Numbered from the stretch's first letter, positions 10,101 through 18,897 are shown. The stretch is 64,000 nucleotides of DNA from Promethearchaeota archaeon (GCA_011365055.1 RDOG01000001.1:62001-126000), one strand, 5' to 3'. The notes: generated from the letters alone by a model not told the origin. Translations and numbers: made by a program.

Positions 10101-12046
10101 TCGGTATAATCATTATCACTACCAATTAATTTATTCATATTATATGCAATTCCATCTAAAATTAGATTCATTTTTTGTGGATGAGTACCATCAATATCCG
10201 TATAATTCACTCGAAATTCAAAATATGTTGATAGGTTTCCTACAGTCGGATTTACTTCCCCATCTGTCAATATGGGTGCATAATTATCTGGTATGTTAAT
10301 GTCTGTAATGTATAAACTATAAGAGGTGCCATTATTTTTTATAAATGAACCTTCAATAAACACGCCCGTCTCTTTATCATAATAAGCAGTACTACCAAGC
10401 CCATCATCTAATTTCCAGCAATCAAAGGTCTTTCCAGCTCGGCTTTTTGAAATTTCATTTGTAACAGTAAAGTATCTAAATGATTCTTCATGTATGGCAA
10501 TAGGAATTTCATCCGTTAATGAAATATTGGTATAAATCCATACCCAATCATAGCTATTATTTCCCCAGAGATCAATACTATCAGAAATAAAAAATCTTGA
10601 AGTATTAGTAACAGATTTGTAATCATGACCCCCTCGTGAATTATAAGAATGACAAGTAAAATTATTCCCTGATGTGTGAGTATAATTTTCATACCCATCC
10701 CAAAGATGTGATGAATCCCAAACTCCTGAATAATAAATATATGCTCCGGAAAATATAGGAGATGCAGCAGGATAAGGGGTCCAAACTTTTGGACCTTCTA
10801 TTGCATTTGTAGGATATCCAATTTCATGAACCCCATCAGATGTATTAAAATAATAGGTATAATTTCCAGCAGTATTAAATGTTGTAGAAACTCCATACAA
10901 CACGCCATCAACAAAATTTATATCATTTGAATCAACTTTCGTCATGGATAATGATGTCTCATTAATTGTAATATTTAAATAATCAGGATCGTTATTATCG
11001 GGGTCAGAATAATTCACTTGAAATAAAAAATTTGTATAATAATGTCCAATTGACGGATAAAAGGAATCTAGGTTTAATTCAGGAGGATAATCATTTACTA
11101 TTGTAACGGGATATGGACCTATTATAGTTGAAGTATTTGCTTCATACTTCCAATCAGAACAATTAAAGAAAAATGAATGAGAATCATTAGTTAAGGGTGT
11201 TACAACAGTAAATAAAGCGCCATCAGCATAATTATTATCACTAGAATCTATCTGCGTCATTGGAAGAATGTTGTCATCAATTATTAAGTTTACTACCTTT
11301 GCTGACAAATTATCTGAATCCGTGTAGTTCACGGTAAAATTAAAAGGAGTTATAGTATTCCCCGAAGTAGGGGAAACTTGACCATCGGATAATACAGGTG
11401 CATTATAATTTGGAGTATTTGTATCACTTAACAAATAATCAAAGTAATAAGTATAAGTACTATAACTATAACGAAAACTACCATCAATTAGTAAGCCACT
11501 AGTTTTATCATAATATGCATAAGACCCATAAGGTCCAGTTAAATACCAACAACTGAAATTTCTACCCATTGCAGTTCTAATCGCACTAGAGGCAACAGTA
11601 TACATTAAATCAACTTTCACCCAATTATTACGAATTAAAACATAATCTGAAATAGAATGATTGTCAAAAATCCAAACGAAATCATGCTTGTTGTTCCAAT
11701 CAGTATTCGATGAACTAATTAAACGAGTTAAATTATTAACATGATACGATGTGGCTCCATAATAAACATCATAATAATCAACTGAAAAATTTCCACCACC
11801 TTCATCAGTATAAATTGCATATCCCGACCAAGCCTGCGGATTTATTATACCTATAACCCCCCATGAACCAGTCCATTCATAATACATTTCATTATAAATT
11901 GGAGAAACTGATGGGTTCGTTTTTATTTCCATTATTATTTCTTGAGAATTAATTTGATTATTAAGAGAATTAGAATTCAATGAACTTAATCCAATTAAAA
12001 TGAGAAAAATAATCGTGTAAATCTTGAAATATTTGTTCAATTTCAT
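7148..12046 (-). CDS. Giant modular cell-surface protein with one TM and a cytoplasmic domain
   Basis: 1632 residues: a signal peptide (hydrophobic residues 9-25), an ectodomain very rich in Asn/Tyr/Ser/Thr with many N-glycosylation sequons, one membrane helix near 1353-1378 ending in Arg-Arg-Arg, and a cytoplasmic region of about 250 residues. Two modules alternate. Module A (about 150-180 residues, W/Y-rich, containing CW.L/CW.F and YYDK..G..I.GS) occurs at about 45-215, 430-590 and 800-985. A roughly 100-residue Ig-like module (P.L.DG.V.PT.G, VNYTD.D, Y.DG..Y) occurs four times. More Ig-like units and an FN3-like unit (TWDAVIDITNVTYIVSRNG) precede the membrane. The cytoplasmic region is helical and unrecognised. 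It resembles surface/S-layer-associated adhesins; a receptor role is inference. Confidence 0.75.
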   Translation of the reverse strand: MKLNKYFKIYTIIFLILIGLSSLNSNSLNNQINSQEIIMEIKTNPSVSPIYNEMYYEWTGSWGVIGIINPQAWSGYAIYTDEGGGNFSVDYYDVYYGATSYHVNNLTRLISSSNTDWNNKHDFVWIFDNHSISDYVLIRNNWVKVDLMYTVASSAIRTAMGRNFSCWYLTGPYGSYAYYDKTSGLLIDGSFRYSYSTYTYYFDYLLSDTNTPNYNAPVLSDGQVSPTSGNTITPFNFTVNYTDSDNLSAKVVNLIIDDNILPMTQIDSSDNNYADGALFTVVTPLTNDSHSFFFNCSDWKYEANTSTIIGPYPVTIVNDYPPELNLDSFYPSIGHYYTNFLFQVNYSDPDNNDPDYLNITINETSLSMTKVDSNDINFVDGVLYGVSTTFNTAGNYTYYFNTSDGVHEIGYPTNAIEGPKVWTPYPAASPIFSGAYIYYSGVWDSSHLWDGYENYTHTSGNNFTCHSYNSRGGHDYKSVTNTSRFFISDSIDLWGNNSYDWVWIYTNISLTDEIPIAIHEESFRYFTVTNEISKSRAGKTFDCWKLDDGLGSTAYYDKETGVFIEGSFIKNNGTSYSLYITDINIPDNYAPILTDGEVNPTVGNLSTYFEFRVNYTDIDGTHPQKMNLILDGIAYNMNKLIGSDNDYTDGCIYKYSTTLTNETHEFYFEASDNHYVTRYPESTNISGPAVDALNEVPATLEYESLLPKYVSKWDTYTFNITYTDADNFAPYYLNLTIYKDGTLNATYSMSQTNPSDTYYVDGAEYSISLQFDVGDYEYYFETNDSKFQTRNPVSSNFTDLEITEAEMHYFDGLYINYYVAMYYGYYATESVSYSQLSPTTYNCSIHYYKEEVAITDKYYWYVVDGRNREVLQASSYSPISIGDKDPHIIHDNARIGTITEMKGEKKSYNFYECTSEVGDTVLGNEYNCWSFYESHGPYYFEKNTGLLLRDIYDQGGGLIVNKYITSTNMILPVDIPAPEIYLLSPLNDTYTVNSIPITVFNTSNVEQVWFRRWTGSAWSDNESLIYNNMLWVNSSDFVWLQNIEQLQVFANNSVGKIMELNVTFTIDAELPTLTIDNPSLDGTILSGSSIQIEGYANGTGSAIDQLFINSSFTLSQDPRNTHEGAYTFTNSSYLQSGFYSVNITIIDDAGFASSQIRIFYVDNILPECNCTNLRYQGDAQNGNEIYFSGFANGTVSNILNLTINDSKFELTIDPRGFIAGNYKFLNNTPLSEGPLSVMINITDESNQSYILNISCILDFSSPTIPLNLNYSYLGLVGVILTWDAVIDITNVTYIVSRNGLNILNVTTNQFSETGLIPGSYIYTIQAIDNAGNLGPITEIIVEISSHGDPPLFDITRLIFLIIIIIVIGSTIGVGTLIISMRRRSKIQTISKNKPTTKLKVIDQPSAFAQKLREIELMIGLEDIGIKIIHYSSIEDDFFDIERKMITVKNIDIFSIARQRINAEVLLKLLDKDNIDENIKIMTNYISSLMPEFLNSYDMNTLRMFLDIFIDNSICNWLVRKNDFNLGVFENYLAIKIFKFYKKLKEFRQITDQYRIQIYIISVLIAELLAHYENILKKEFIIPEIVNQDSLIFKIYQEFKIIFSKNQVTLPSNAECVQFLKLFSEMFLKYLKQ

Positions 12047-12461
12047 CTTTCCCCACCTAAAATAAACTAAATTTTAACTATGCTATTTTTAACTATGTTA
12101 TATCGATCTTTTTTAATATTAACCTTTTAAAAATATTTAAGATAAGTTGGTAGGATTCTTGTTATCACTTTTTTTCCTTAGATTTTAAAATCTAAGAAAA
12201 TATGATATTAGTTTTGGATGCTTAGATTCATTCAATTAATGGTTTTCATATTATAATCTGTATATTCTAAAATACATCGGTGAAAATATGTATATTCAAA
12301 AAATTAATCATTTTTTTCTATTCCTTATAAAATTTATAACTTGACCTAGTATTTTAAATAAATTCGAGTGCATAAAATTACTGATAAATATATCTAAAGT
12401 TAGAACCTAGTTTTAATTTAAATTTCCAATTCCATAAAAAAGAAAGTATAGCATTATACTT
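12047..12461. other. AT-rich intergenic region upstream of the surface-protein gene
   Basis: This stretch holds the promoter side of the minus-strand surface-protein gene (A/T-rich blocks at 12060-12150) and no convincing gene. An 18-codon reading frame at 12288 has a GGTGA four bases before its ATG but no other support. I see no repeat array or structured RNA here. Confidence 0.5.
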
Positions 12462-12590
12462 ATGACCATAGTTGATATTATCTCTATCTTAAATTTTTTA
12501 TTAATGGCAATTTTTACTTTAGTTTCTTTAAGAGTACTTTTAAAAAATTATAAATATAATAAGCAGAGAAGTGCGTTATATTCAAAATAA
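12462..12590 (+). CDS. Possible 42-residue single-TM peptide
   Basis: An ATG-initiated frame encodes one hydrophobic helix (IISILNFLLMAIFTLVSL) followed by a basic tail rich in Lys/Arg/Tyr, a typical small-membrane-protein layout. It has no ribosome-binding site, and its end overlaps by nine bases the 3' end of the convergent gene. AT-rich DNA produces such frames by chance, so this is a weak call. Confidence 0.2.
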   Translation: MTIVDIISILNFLLMAIFTLVSLRVLLKNYKYNKQRSALYSK

Positions 12591-12977
12591 ATCCTTTAAT
12601 CCATCAAAGCTTTCTTCAATAGCTTTCATCATTTGTTCTACCATCTTCTTTAAAAAATTACCAAAAAATAATTCTTTAAAAAATTCATATGCCTTTTTGA
12701 CAAATCTCTTCTCTTTAAATTTAATTAGCATGTATTTTTCCTCTTCCATAAATGAGACTTCACAATCAAGAGGTTCTCCGTCATTAATATATTGACTAAG
12801 TGTTTGTTTTATTTCTTCTTCACTTTGAATCATTTTGCCTACCATTTCATCTTCTCTGACGTCATTTTCTCCAATCATTGTAAGTTTAACCCATAAATCA
12901 TTTTCATTTTTTTCGAGTTTCACAAGTTCCTTCATTTTTTGTTTGATTTCCTTCCAGTCTATTTTTTTACCGTTCAT
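12582..12977 (-). CDS. Unknown 131-residue acidic/basic helical protein
   Basis: I do not recognise this family. The protein is rich in Lys and Glu. It opens with a helical charged segment (KKIDWKEIKQKMKELV), has a central beta-like part (GEPLDCEVSFMEEEKYMLIKF) and ends in an amphipathic Met/Phe-rich helix (FFGNFLKKMVEQMMKAIEES). No membrane segment, metal site or nuclease motif is visible. It lies 30 bases downstream of the DNA methyltransferase on the same strand, so the two may be cotranscribed. A role as a partner of the methyltransferase is possible, but nothing in the residues shows it. Confidence 0.55.
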   Translation of the reverse strand: MNGKKIDWKEIKQKMKELVKLEKNENDLWVKLTMIGENDVREDEMVGKMIQSEEEIKQTLSQYINDGEPLDCEVSFMEEEKYMLIKFKEKRFVKKAYEFFKELFFGNFLKKMVEQMMKAIEESFDGLKDLF

Positions 12978-13007
12978 GACTGCTCATCTTTCTGTAGTTC
13001 AATAAAT

Positions 13008-14036
13008 TCATTCAATATTTTCTAAAATTTTTTTCAAATATGATTTAGAAAGAGGTTTGGGACAATCCTTATATAGCTTTCTAATCACTCTTGTTTTAAT
13101 CTGCTGTAAATCTAAACCATTCTTCGCTTCCGATATTGATTCTTCTATTATATTATTAATGATTTTTTGGAAAGATTCATTACCTATTACTTTATACTGT
13201 CTTTCAATTAATGGGGGTTTCCAATCTTCTAAGATTCTATTTTTTATTAATGTTTTATAAGACTCATTTATTTCATATCCAATACCAATACGTTTTGTAA
13301 TCCTACAAATTTTCAACGTGGTACCAGAACCTAAAAATGGATCTAATACCGTTTCTCCTTCGATTGTATGCATTCTGATTAATCTATAGGGAATATCTTC
13401 TGGAAATGGTGCGGCATGGCCAAACAAATTTTCTCCTTTTGAATTTATTTTAATTATTGGCGAAATATCGTCCCAGATGCAGCGAACTGCCCAATGTCTC
13501 CATTCCTCTTTATCCAATAAATTTGAATCTAATATTTCTTTTTGAACTTTTCTCGTTGAACCTCTCTTAACCCAAACAAAAATTTGTTCAAAACTTGTAT
13601 TTGAGTTAATATTAGTTGGTTTTGGATAAGATCCCCATGACACATTATTTATATATTCTGATTTATCCCAATAATGCATTGAACTCAAATATAAATCATT
13701 TATTCTCATAAAATTTTCGACATCAAACATGATATTTTTAATTACTCTTCTATCAAAGCCGCTTTTTTTTGCATCTATTGGTAATGGTTGGAAATTAATA
13801 GCAATTTTGCCGTTCGGTTTCAATACTCGAATACATTCTTTCCAAACTTTATTTAAAGAATCTATATAATCTTGATATGATTGTCCATATCCTAATTGTT
13901 TATCTCCATAATCTTTTACGTCCCAATATGGTGGTGAAGTAACTATTAATTGGACTGATTCATCCTCGAGCTCCATTTCTTCACTGGAATGGAAATAAAT
14001 TATTTGGTTTTCAATAATTAATGGAGATGATTTCAA
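13008..14036 (-). CDS. Site-specific DNA methyltransferase, beta class (N4-cytosine or N6-adenine)
   Basis: 342 residues. The catalytic motif IV TSPPYWDVKDYG comes near the N terminus (about residue 33), and the AdoMet-binding motif I DPFLGSGTT comes near residue 220, followed by RITKRIGIGYE. This order defines the beta group. The Ser-Pro-Pro-Tyr form favours N4-cytosine methylation but does not exclude N6-adenine. The region between the motifs carries the likely target-recognition residues. About 80 C-terminal residues form a basic helical tail. No restriction endonuclease is recognisable nearby, so it looks like a solitary methyltransferase used for epigenetic marking, or the survivor of a lost restriction system. 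Confidence 0.88.
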   Translation of the reverse strand: MKSSPLIIENQIIYFHSSEEMELEDESVQLIVTSPPYWDVKDYGDKQLGYGQSYQDYIDSLNKVWKECIRVLKPNGKIAINFQPLPIDAKKSGFDRRVIKNIMFDVENFMRINDLYLSSMHYWDKSEYINNVSWGSYPKPTNINSNTSFEQIFVWVKRGSTRKVQKEILDSNLLDKEEWRHWAVRCIWDDISPIIKINSKGENLFGHAAPFPEDIPYRLIRMHTIEGETVLDPFLGSGTTLKICRITKRIGIGYEINESYKTLIKNRILEDWKPPLIERQYKVIGNESFQKIINNIIEESISEAKNGLDLQQIKTRVIRKLYKDCPKPLSKSYLKKILENIE

Positions 14037-14188
14037 CTTGGCACCAATTAGTTATTTGTTAAGATAATTACCTTTTTTCCTTTATAAAAATGATTTTCAA
14101 TAAATAATTATTGATAAAAAAAAATTTAAGATCTCATTCGATCTCTAATTATTATATTATTATTTTTCAATAAAATGGGGTTGAATAT

Positions 14189-14401
14189 ATGCCTGATTCA
14201 ATCTATAAAGTAATAGAATTAGTTGGTTCTTCAGAAAAAGGATGGGAAGATGCAGTTCAAAAAATAATTGCCAAAGCTGGAGAAACTTTAAGAGATCTCC
14301 GGATTGCTGAAGTAGTACAATTAGATGTTAAAATAGATAATAATAAAGTCATTCTTTATAGAGCTCGAATTAAAGTTTCTTTTAAATATGAAGGTAAATA
14401 A
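14189..14401 (+). CDS. Dodecin family flavin-binding protein
   Basis: 70 residues, the full length of the family. The diagnostic sequence runs YKVIELVGSS (strand 1), GWEDAVQKIIAKA (helix, with the Trp that stacks on flavin), LRDLRIAEVVQLDVKI (strand 2) and YRARIKVSFKYE (strand 3). Dodecins form 12-subunit hollow spheres that store or buffer flavins in the cytoplasm. A flavin buffer suits a genome that invests heavily in flavin-dependent HdrA proteins. The gene is monocistronic, with the run GGGGTTG before its ATG. Confidence 0.93.
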   Translation: MPDSIYKVIELVGSSEKGWEDAVQKIIAKAGETLRDLRIAEVVQLDVKIDNNKVILYRARIKVSFKYEGK

Positions 14402-14763
14402 TTCTTAATCTATCCATTTTTTTTTTAATTTTTTCCAATCTGAATATATAATTGATTAGGTTTATCTATCTTTCAATTTGGTTAAAATAAAAAATATTAG
14501 AAAATCAAAATGAAATAACATTTAAATAACTTTAATCTGTTTTTTGTATAACATTTCATAATGAATCTGAGCGTGATCTTATTTTTAAGTTCTCTAAAAC
14601 AAATTAGTTTAATAACAAGCGAAAATCACGTAGCGGATTCTCCGTATCTCATTTTAAATGACTCATTTAAGTATGATGGGATTGGAAGTAAATTAAAGGA
14701 TATTTTAATTAGTAACTTTTTCAATATAGTTAAAGTTAATGAAAGACATTGGGGTGAAAATCG
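14402..14763. other. Intergenic region between the dodecin gene and pheS
   Basis: A T-rich tract at 14419-14434 probably terminates dodecin transcription. A TATA-like ATTTAAATAA at about 14519 could drive pheS-pheT with a long leader of roughly 200 bases. A 73-codon frame starting at 14561 overlaps pheS by 19 bases and looks spurious. I see no recognisable riboswitch or T-box. Confidence 0.4.
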
Positions 14764-16302
14764 ATGCCTTCAAAAAAAATAGCTGTTACTGATAATGAAT
14801 ATGTCATTCTACAATCATTAAAGGATCTTGGAAAAACAACTCCAAAAGCTATTGCAAAACACGCGAATTTAAAAGAAGATCAAGTTATTTCTAGCAAATC
14901 TTGGCTAATCACTAAAAAATTAATTGAAGTTGAAGAAATTAAAACCTCTTATTATGAACTTACAAAGGAAGGGGCTGAATATGCTGAAAAGGGAATGCCG
15001 GAATTTTTGTTAATAAAAGAATTAAAAGCTTCCAAAAAAGATCTCTTAAAAAATCTTCAAGATAAAATTGATAAACAAGTAATTAAGATCGCCCTCAAAT
15101 GGGCAAAGGATTATAAATGGATTGAGATGAATAAAACCGATAAAGGGAATGAAGTTTTATTAACTGACCAAGGTGAAGCGATATTAAAAGATTTAAAATA
15201 TGATAATGAAGAAATCTTAAAAATAATAAATGAAAATAAAAGCATTAAGGAAGAAAAATTGGTTCATTTGTTACCTAATATAAAAAATATCAATAATATA
15301 ATTGATAATTTATTAAAAAGAAAATTGATTAATATTCGAACAAGTGAAGATTATCAATTTTCTTTAAAAAAAGATGTTGATTTTAACAATTTAATAACTG
15401 ATCAAATATCAATTGTTACGAAAGATATAATTTCATCTGGTAGTTGGAAAGATTCACCAATAAAACCATATAATTTAAAGATAGAACCCCCTATTATTCA
15501 TCCTGGGAAGAGGCATCCTTATTTAGATTTATTAGATGAAGTTAGAGAGATTTTAATAGGAATGGGATTTCAAGAAGAAAAAGGACCATTCGTAGAGTGT
15601 GAATTTTATAATTTTGATGCACTTTTTCAAGCACAAGATCATCCCGCTAGAGAAATCCACGATTCATACAAGCTTAAAACTCCTACAACTGCAAATCTCA
15701 ATGAAGATGAATATGTTAAAAACGTAATTCAAACTCATTTAAACGGTTGGGAAACTGGTTCTCGGGGATGGGGTAGTTTTGATTTCGAAAATTCGAAACG
15801 ATTAGTTCTTCGTTCTCAAACTACTTCAGTTTCAATGAGAACCATAAATAAATATCGCAAACCCCCCATTAGGATGTTTTCTATTGATAAAGTCTTTCGA
15901 CCTGATGTATTGGATGCAAAACATGCAATAGAATTTCATCAAGTTGAAGGGATCGTACTTGATGAAGGTTTGACCTTCCGTCATTTATTAGGTATCCTAA
16001 GTCAATTTGCAAGGGAATTTGGATTTGATAAGGTTAAATTTAAACCTGGATATTTTCCATTTACGGAACCAAGCGTAGAAGCATTTGCTAAACATGAGAA
16101 ATTAGGATGGATTGAAATATTAGGGTCAGGTTTATTCCGACCTGAGGTTTTATTACCATTTGGAATTGATTACCCTCGTGTCCAATGTTTGGCTTGGGGA
16201 ATTGGGATTGGTAGATTAGCCATGATTCGGTTAGGTATAGATGATATTAGAGAATTACATTCACAAAATTTAGAATATTTAAGGAATGCAATAATGATAT
16301 AG
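14764..16302 (+). CDS. pheS: Phenylalanyl-tRNA synthetase alpha subunit, archaeal type
   Basis: 512 residues. The N-terminal ~200 residues form winged-helix repeats (VILQSLKDLGKTTPKAIAKH and a second unit near 140) used for tRNA contact in archaeal/eukaryotic PheS. The class II catalytic core begins near 246 (HPYLDLLDEVREILIGMGF), contains the motif 2 region (PPIRMFSIDKVFRPD) and ends with the motif 3 region (GSGLFRPEVLLPFGID...AWGIGIGRLAMIRLGI). It charges tRNA-Phe as an alpha2-beta2 enzyme with the following pheT product. GGGGTGA precedes the ATG. The overlap with pheT is at most one base. No key residue appears to be missing. Confidence 0.97.
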   Translation: MPSKKIAVTDNEYVILQSLKDLGKTTPKAIAKHANLKEDQVISSKSWLITKKLIEVEEIKTSYYELTKEGAEYAEKGMPEFLLIKELKASKKDLLKNLQDKIDKQVIKIALKWAKDYKWIEMNKTDKGNEVLLTDQGEAILKDLKYDNEEILKIINENKSIKEEKLVHLLPNIKNINNIIDNLLKRKLINIRTSEDYQFSLKKDVDFNNLITDQISIVTKDIISSGSWKDSPIKPYNLKIEPPIIHPGKRHPYLDLLDEVREILIGMGFQEEKGPFVECEFYNFDALFQAQDHPAREIHDSYKLKTPTTANLNEDEYVKNVIQTHLNGWETGSRGWGSFDFENSKRLVLRSQTTSVSMRTINKYRKPPIRMFSIDKVFRPDVLDAKHAIEFHQVEGIVLDEGLTFRHLLGILSQFAREFGFDKVKFKPGYFPFTEPSVEAFAKHEKLGWIEILGSGLFRPEVLLPFGIDYPRVQCLAWGIGIGRLAMIRLGIDDIRELHSQNLEYLRNAIMI

Positions 16303-16310
16303 TGATAAAA

Positions 16311-17972
16311 ATGCCCACAATTAAAGTAATTTATTCTGATTTAAACAAGCTCATCGGTCGTAAAATATCTAAAGATGAACTAGAAGAACTAATTTTATTA
16401 AATAAATGTGAAGTCGATGCTTGGAACGATGATGAAATGGAGATTGAAGTAACAAGTGATCGAATTGATTTATTATCAACTGAGGGGCTAGCAAGAACGC
16501 TAAAAGGATTTTTAGAAATCGAATTGGGACCTCCAAAATACCAAATTACTAAATCAAATTTAAAAATTAATGTAGATCCTGTTGTTGATCAAGTAAGGCC
16601 TTTTATCGTTGGTGGTATTGTAGAAGACGTAGAATTAAGTGACGAAGGGGTAGCTCAAATAATGCAGTGTCAAGAAAAATTGCACATGACTCATTCAAGA
16701 ATGCGTAAAAAGGCATCAATTGGTCTTCATGATTTGGATAAAATAAATCCGCCTGTAACTTATACCGCACGTCGTCCTGACGAAATTTATTTTGTTCCTC
16801 TACACGAAATGAAAGCAATGGATGGTTATGAAATCCTTCGTAAAGTTGAAAAAGGAGTTGAATATGCTCATATAATAAATGATTTCGAGGTTTATCCACT
16901 TTTAGTCGATTCACAAGACACTGTTTTATCACTTCCTCCAATTATAAATTCTGTGGATACTGCTGTTGAACCTGAAACGAAGAATTTATTTTTTGAAATT
17001 ACATGTTTAGACGAACAAATAGCAAATTATGCTTTAAATGTTTTAGTTACAAATATCGCTGAAAGAAAGGGAAAAATTAAATCAGTTGAAATCATCTATC
17101 CTGATGGAAAAACTAGAGTGTTGCCTGATTTAACCCCAGAGACACATATATTACATTTAAATTATGCAAATCAAGTATTAGGATTAAATTTAACCATTAA
17201 AGAATTAGAACATCTAATATTAAAATTACGAATGTCAAGCAAGCGACTCGATGAAAACATTTTAGAAGTTTATACTCCTGCCTACCGATCGGATTTTCTT
17301 CATGAAATAGATTTATTAGAAGATATTGCAGTAGCATATGGTTATAATAAAATATCTCCGGAATTACCGATTGTTAAAACGATTGGGAAAGAAACACCAA
17401 TAGAAGTAAAAGCAAGAAAAATCAGAAATTTGATGGCAGGTTTTGGATTTCAAGAAGTAAATAATTATGTATTAACTAGTAAAGAAATTTTATTTGAAAA
17501 AATGAATAAGGATGAAGGAGAAATCGTAGAATTAGCTAATCCAATCACATCAACATATTCTGTGTTGCGGAATCAATTACTTCCAGGAATGTTAAACTTT
17601 TTAAATTCAAACAATCATGCAGTATTTCCACAAAAATGTTTTGAAATTGGTGATGTAGTAAAATTAGATAAAAAAGCAATGACAAAAACTCAAAACGTAA
17701 AACATCTTTGTGCAGTTATAACAGCTTATTCGACATCATTTGAACAAATTCAATCAATATTATTTTCAGTTCTAAATTATTTGGGATTAAAGGACTATAA
17801 ACTAGATGAAAACGATGATAATTCATTTATTCCCGGAAGAAGTGCTACTATAAAGTTAGGTAGAAAGGAAATTGGTTTGATGGGTGAAGTAAATTTTCCA
17901 GTTATTGAAAAATTTCAACTAGAAAATCCAGTAATCGCATTTGAAATTGATATATCTTCCATTTTTTCATAA
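16311..17972 (+). CDS. pheT: Phenylalanyl-tRNA synthetase beta subunit, archaeal type
   Basis: 553 residues from the ATG at 16311. I prefer this start to the in-frame GTG at 16302 because AGTGAT sits exactly four bases before the ATG, the spacing seen at other genes here. The domains run: B1-like start, B3/B4 editing region (EIEVTSDRIDLLSTEGLARTL and the following segment), B5 (YTPAYRSDFLHEIDLLEDIAVAYGYNKI) and a catalytic-like core (NNYVLTSKEI, ANPITSTYSVLRNQLLPGML). Its length is typical of the short archaeal/eukaryotic PheT without the bacterial extra domains. It pairs with pheS immediately upstream in one operon. Confidence 0.97.
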   Translation: MPTIKVIYSDLNKLIGRKISKDELEELILLNKCEVDAWNDDEMEIEVTSDRIDLLSTEGLARTLKGFLEIELGPPKYQITKSNLKINVDPVVDQVRPFIVGGIVEDVELSDEGVAQIMQCQEKLHMTHSRMRKKASIGLHDLDKINPPVTYTARRPDEIYFVPLHEMKAMDGYEILRKVEKGVEYAHIINDFEVYPLLVDSQDTVLSLPPIINSVDTAVEPETKNLFFEITCLDEQIANYALNVLVTNIAERKGKIKSVEIIYPDGKTRVLPDLTPETHILHLNYANQVLGLNLTIKELEHLILKLRMSSKRLDENILEVYTPAYRSDFLHEIDLLEDIAVAYGYNKISPELPIVKTIGKETPIEVKARKIRNLMAGFGFQEVNNYVLTSKEILFEKMNKDEGEIVELANPITSTYSVLRNQLLPGMLNFLNSNNHAVFPQKCFEIGDVVKLDKKAMTKTQNVKHLCAVITAYSTSFEQIQSILFSVLNYLGLKDYKLDENDDNSFIPGRSATIKLGRKEIGLMGEVNFPVIEKFQLENPVIAFEIDISSIFS

Positions 17973-17998
17973 TTTTTTATTAAAATCTAATTTTTTTT
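17973..17998 (+). terminator. T-tracts ending pheT, overlapping the convergent gene end
   Basis: Two T runs (six Ts at 17973-17978 and eight at 17991-17998) follow the pheT stop. The second lies inside the final codons of the convergent activator gene, so the two transcription units end back to back. Confidence 0.45.
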
Positions 17999-18772
17999 AT
18001 TAATTTCTTCCCATGCTAGAATCGCAGCACCTATTGCTCCATTTATTTGGGGTTCTTCGGGCACTAAAACTTTTAATTTTAATTCATCCTCAATCGCTTT
18101 ATGGACTCCATCGTTCTTTGCGACTCCACCGCAAAATGCAACTTTTTCTCTTACTGAAATACGTTTTGCCATTCCAACTACTCGTTTAGCAATTGACTTG
18201 TGGATGCCTGCAATGATGTCCTCTTTTTTTTCACCTTTTGCAAACAAGCTAATAACTTCGCTTTCAGCAAAAACTGTACACATTGATGAAATTTGTGATG
18301 GATTTTTAGATGACAATGATTTTTTACCCATTTCTTCTAAAGGCGTTTCCAATGCTTTTGCCATTACTTCTATAAATCTACCAGTTCCTGCTGCACATTT
18401 GTCGTTCATTTGAAAATCTATGACTTTGCCATTTTTACCTAATGAAATTGCCTTTGAATCTTGACCACCAATATCAATGACAGTTTTAATATCATCACCA
18501 AGAAAATAATGTGCACCTTTTCCATGACAGCTAATTTCAGTAATGGTTTTATTTGAAAATTTTATTGATGATCTTCCATATCCTGTTCCTACGATGTAAG
18601 CAATATCAGATTCTCTCAGATCAACTTTATTTAAAGCTGATTGATATACTTCTTTTCCTGCTCGTTCAAATTCATGACCTGATCTTGATATATAATAACC
18701 AATCATTAATTTTCCATCATAAAAAGCAGCTTTAGTTGAAAGACTTCCTATGTCGATTCCGCATGTTATCAT
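17987..18772 (-). CDS. 2-hydroxyacyl-CoA dehydratase activator ATPase (BadF/HgdC/CompA family)
   Basis: 261 residues, the usual size. The ASKHA-fold ATPase signatures are GIDIGSLSTKAA (phosphate 1), VIDIGGQDSKAI (phosphate 2) and FCGGVAKNDG (adenosine). Two cysteines, C126 in NDKCAAGTGRF and C165 in SSMCTVF, are 39 residues apart like those of Acidaminococcus CompA that bind the bridging [4Fe-4S] cluster between two monomers. The activator uses ATP to push one low-potential electron into a dehydratase or reductase partner. It is divergently arranged to three dehydratase-family genes starting at 19001, which are its probable partners. Confidence 0.93.
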   Translation of the reverse strand: MITCGIDIGSLSTKAAFYDGKLMIGYYISRSGHEFERAGKEVYQSALNKVDLRESDIAYIVGTGYGRSSIKFSNKTITEISCHGKGAHYFLGDDIKTVIDIGGQDSKAISLGKNGKVIDFQMNDKCAAGTGRFIEVMAKALETPLEEMGKKSLSSKNPSQISSMCTVFAESEVISLFAKGEKKEDIIAGIHKSIAKRVVGMAKRISVREKVAFCGGVAKNDGVHKAIEDELKLKVLVPEEPQINGAIGAAILAWEEINKKN

Positions 18773-18880
18773 AATATCATCTCTTGGGAATTAATTAACT
18801 CTTTTTTCACAAAAATGGAAAAAAAATTTATTAAAAAAGATTTTTCTAATGCTTTATCTAAATTAAATCCCCTTCAAAAC

Positions 18881-18897
18881 ATAAGTAAATAACTTAT
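18881..18897. promoter_or_regulatory. Palindrome in the divergent activator/dehydratase promoter
   Basis: ATAAGT-AAATA-ACTTAT forms 6-bp inverted arms around five bases and overlaps a TATA-like element for the minus-strand activator gene. An operator is plausible; the regulator is unknown. Confidence 0.3.

Noticed and set aside
9691..10698. Frames antisense to or shifted within the giant surface-protein gene
   Set aside because: They contain His/Tyr/Asn-rich low-complexity translations caused by repeated sequence in the true frame.
7070..12303. Similar GGTGAA...TATATTCAA segments on both sides of the surface-protein gene, as possible flanking repeats of a mobile unit
   Set aside because: The match needs gaps, has no target-site duplication, and no transposase is present.
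12288..12344. 18-codon frame with GGTGA four bases before ATG
   Set aside because: The peptide is only Phe/Ile/Lys-rich, with no neighbour that suggests a function; AT-rich DNA yields such frames by chance.
14561..14782. 73-codon frame upstream of pheS
   Set aside because: It overlaps pheS by 19 bases, lacks a ribosome-binding site and shows no recognisable fold; it is more likely part of the pheS leader.
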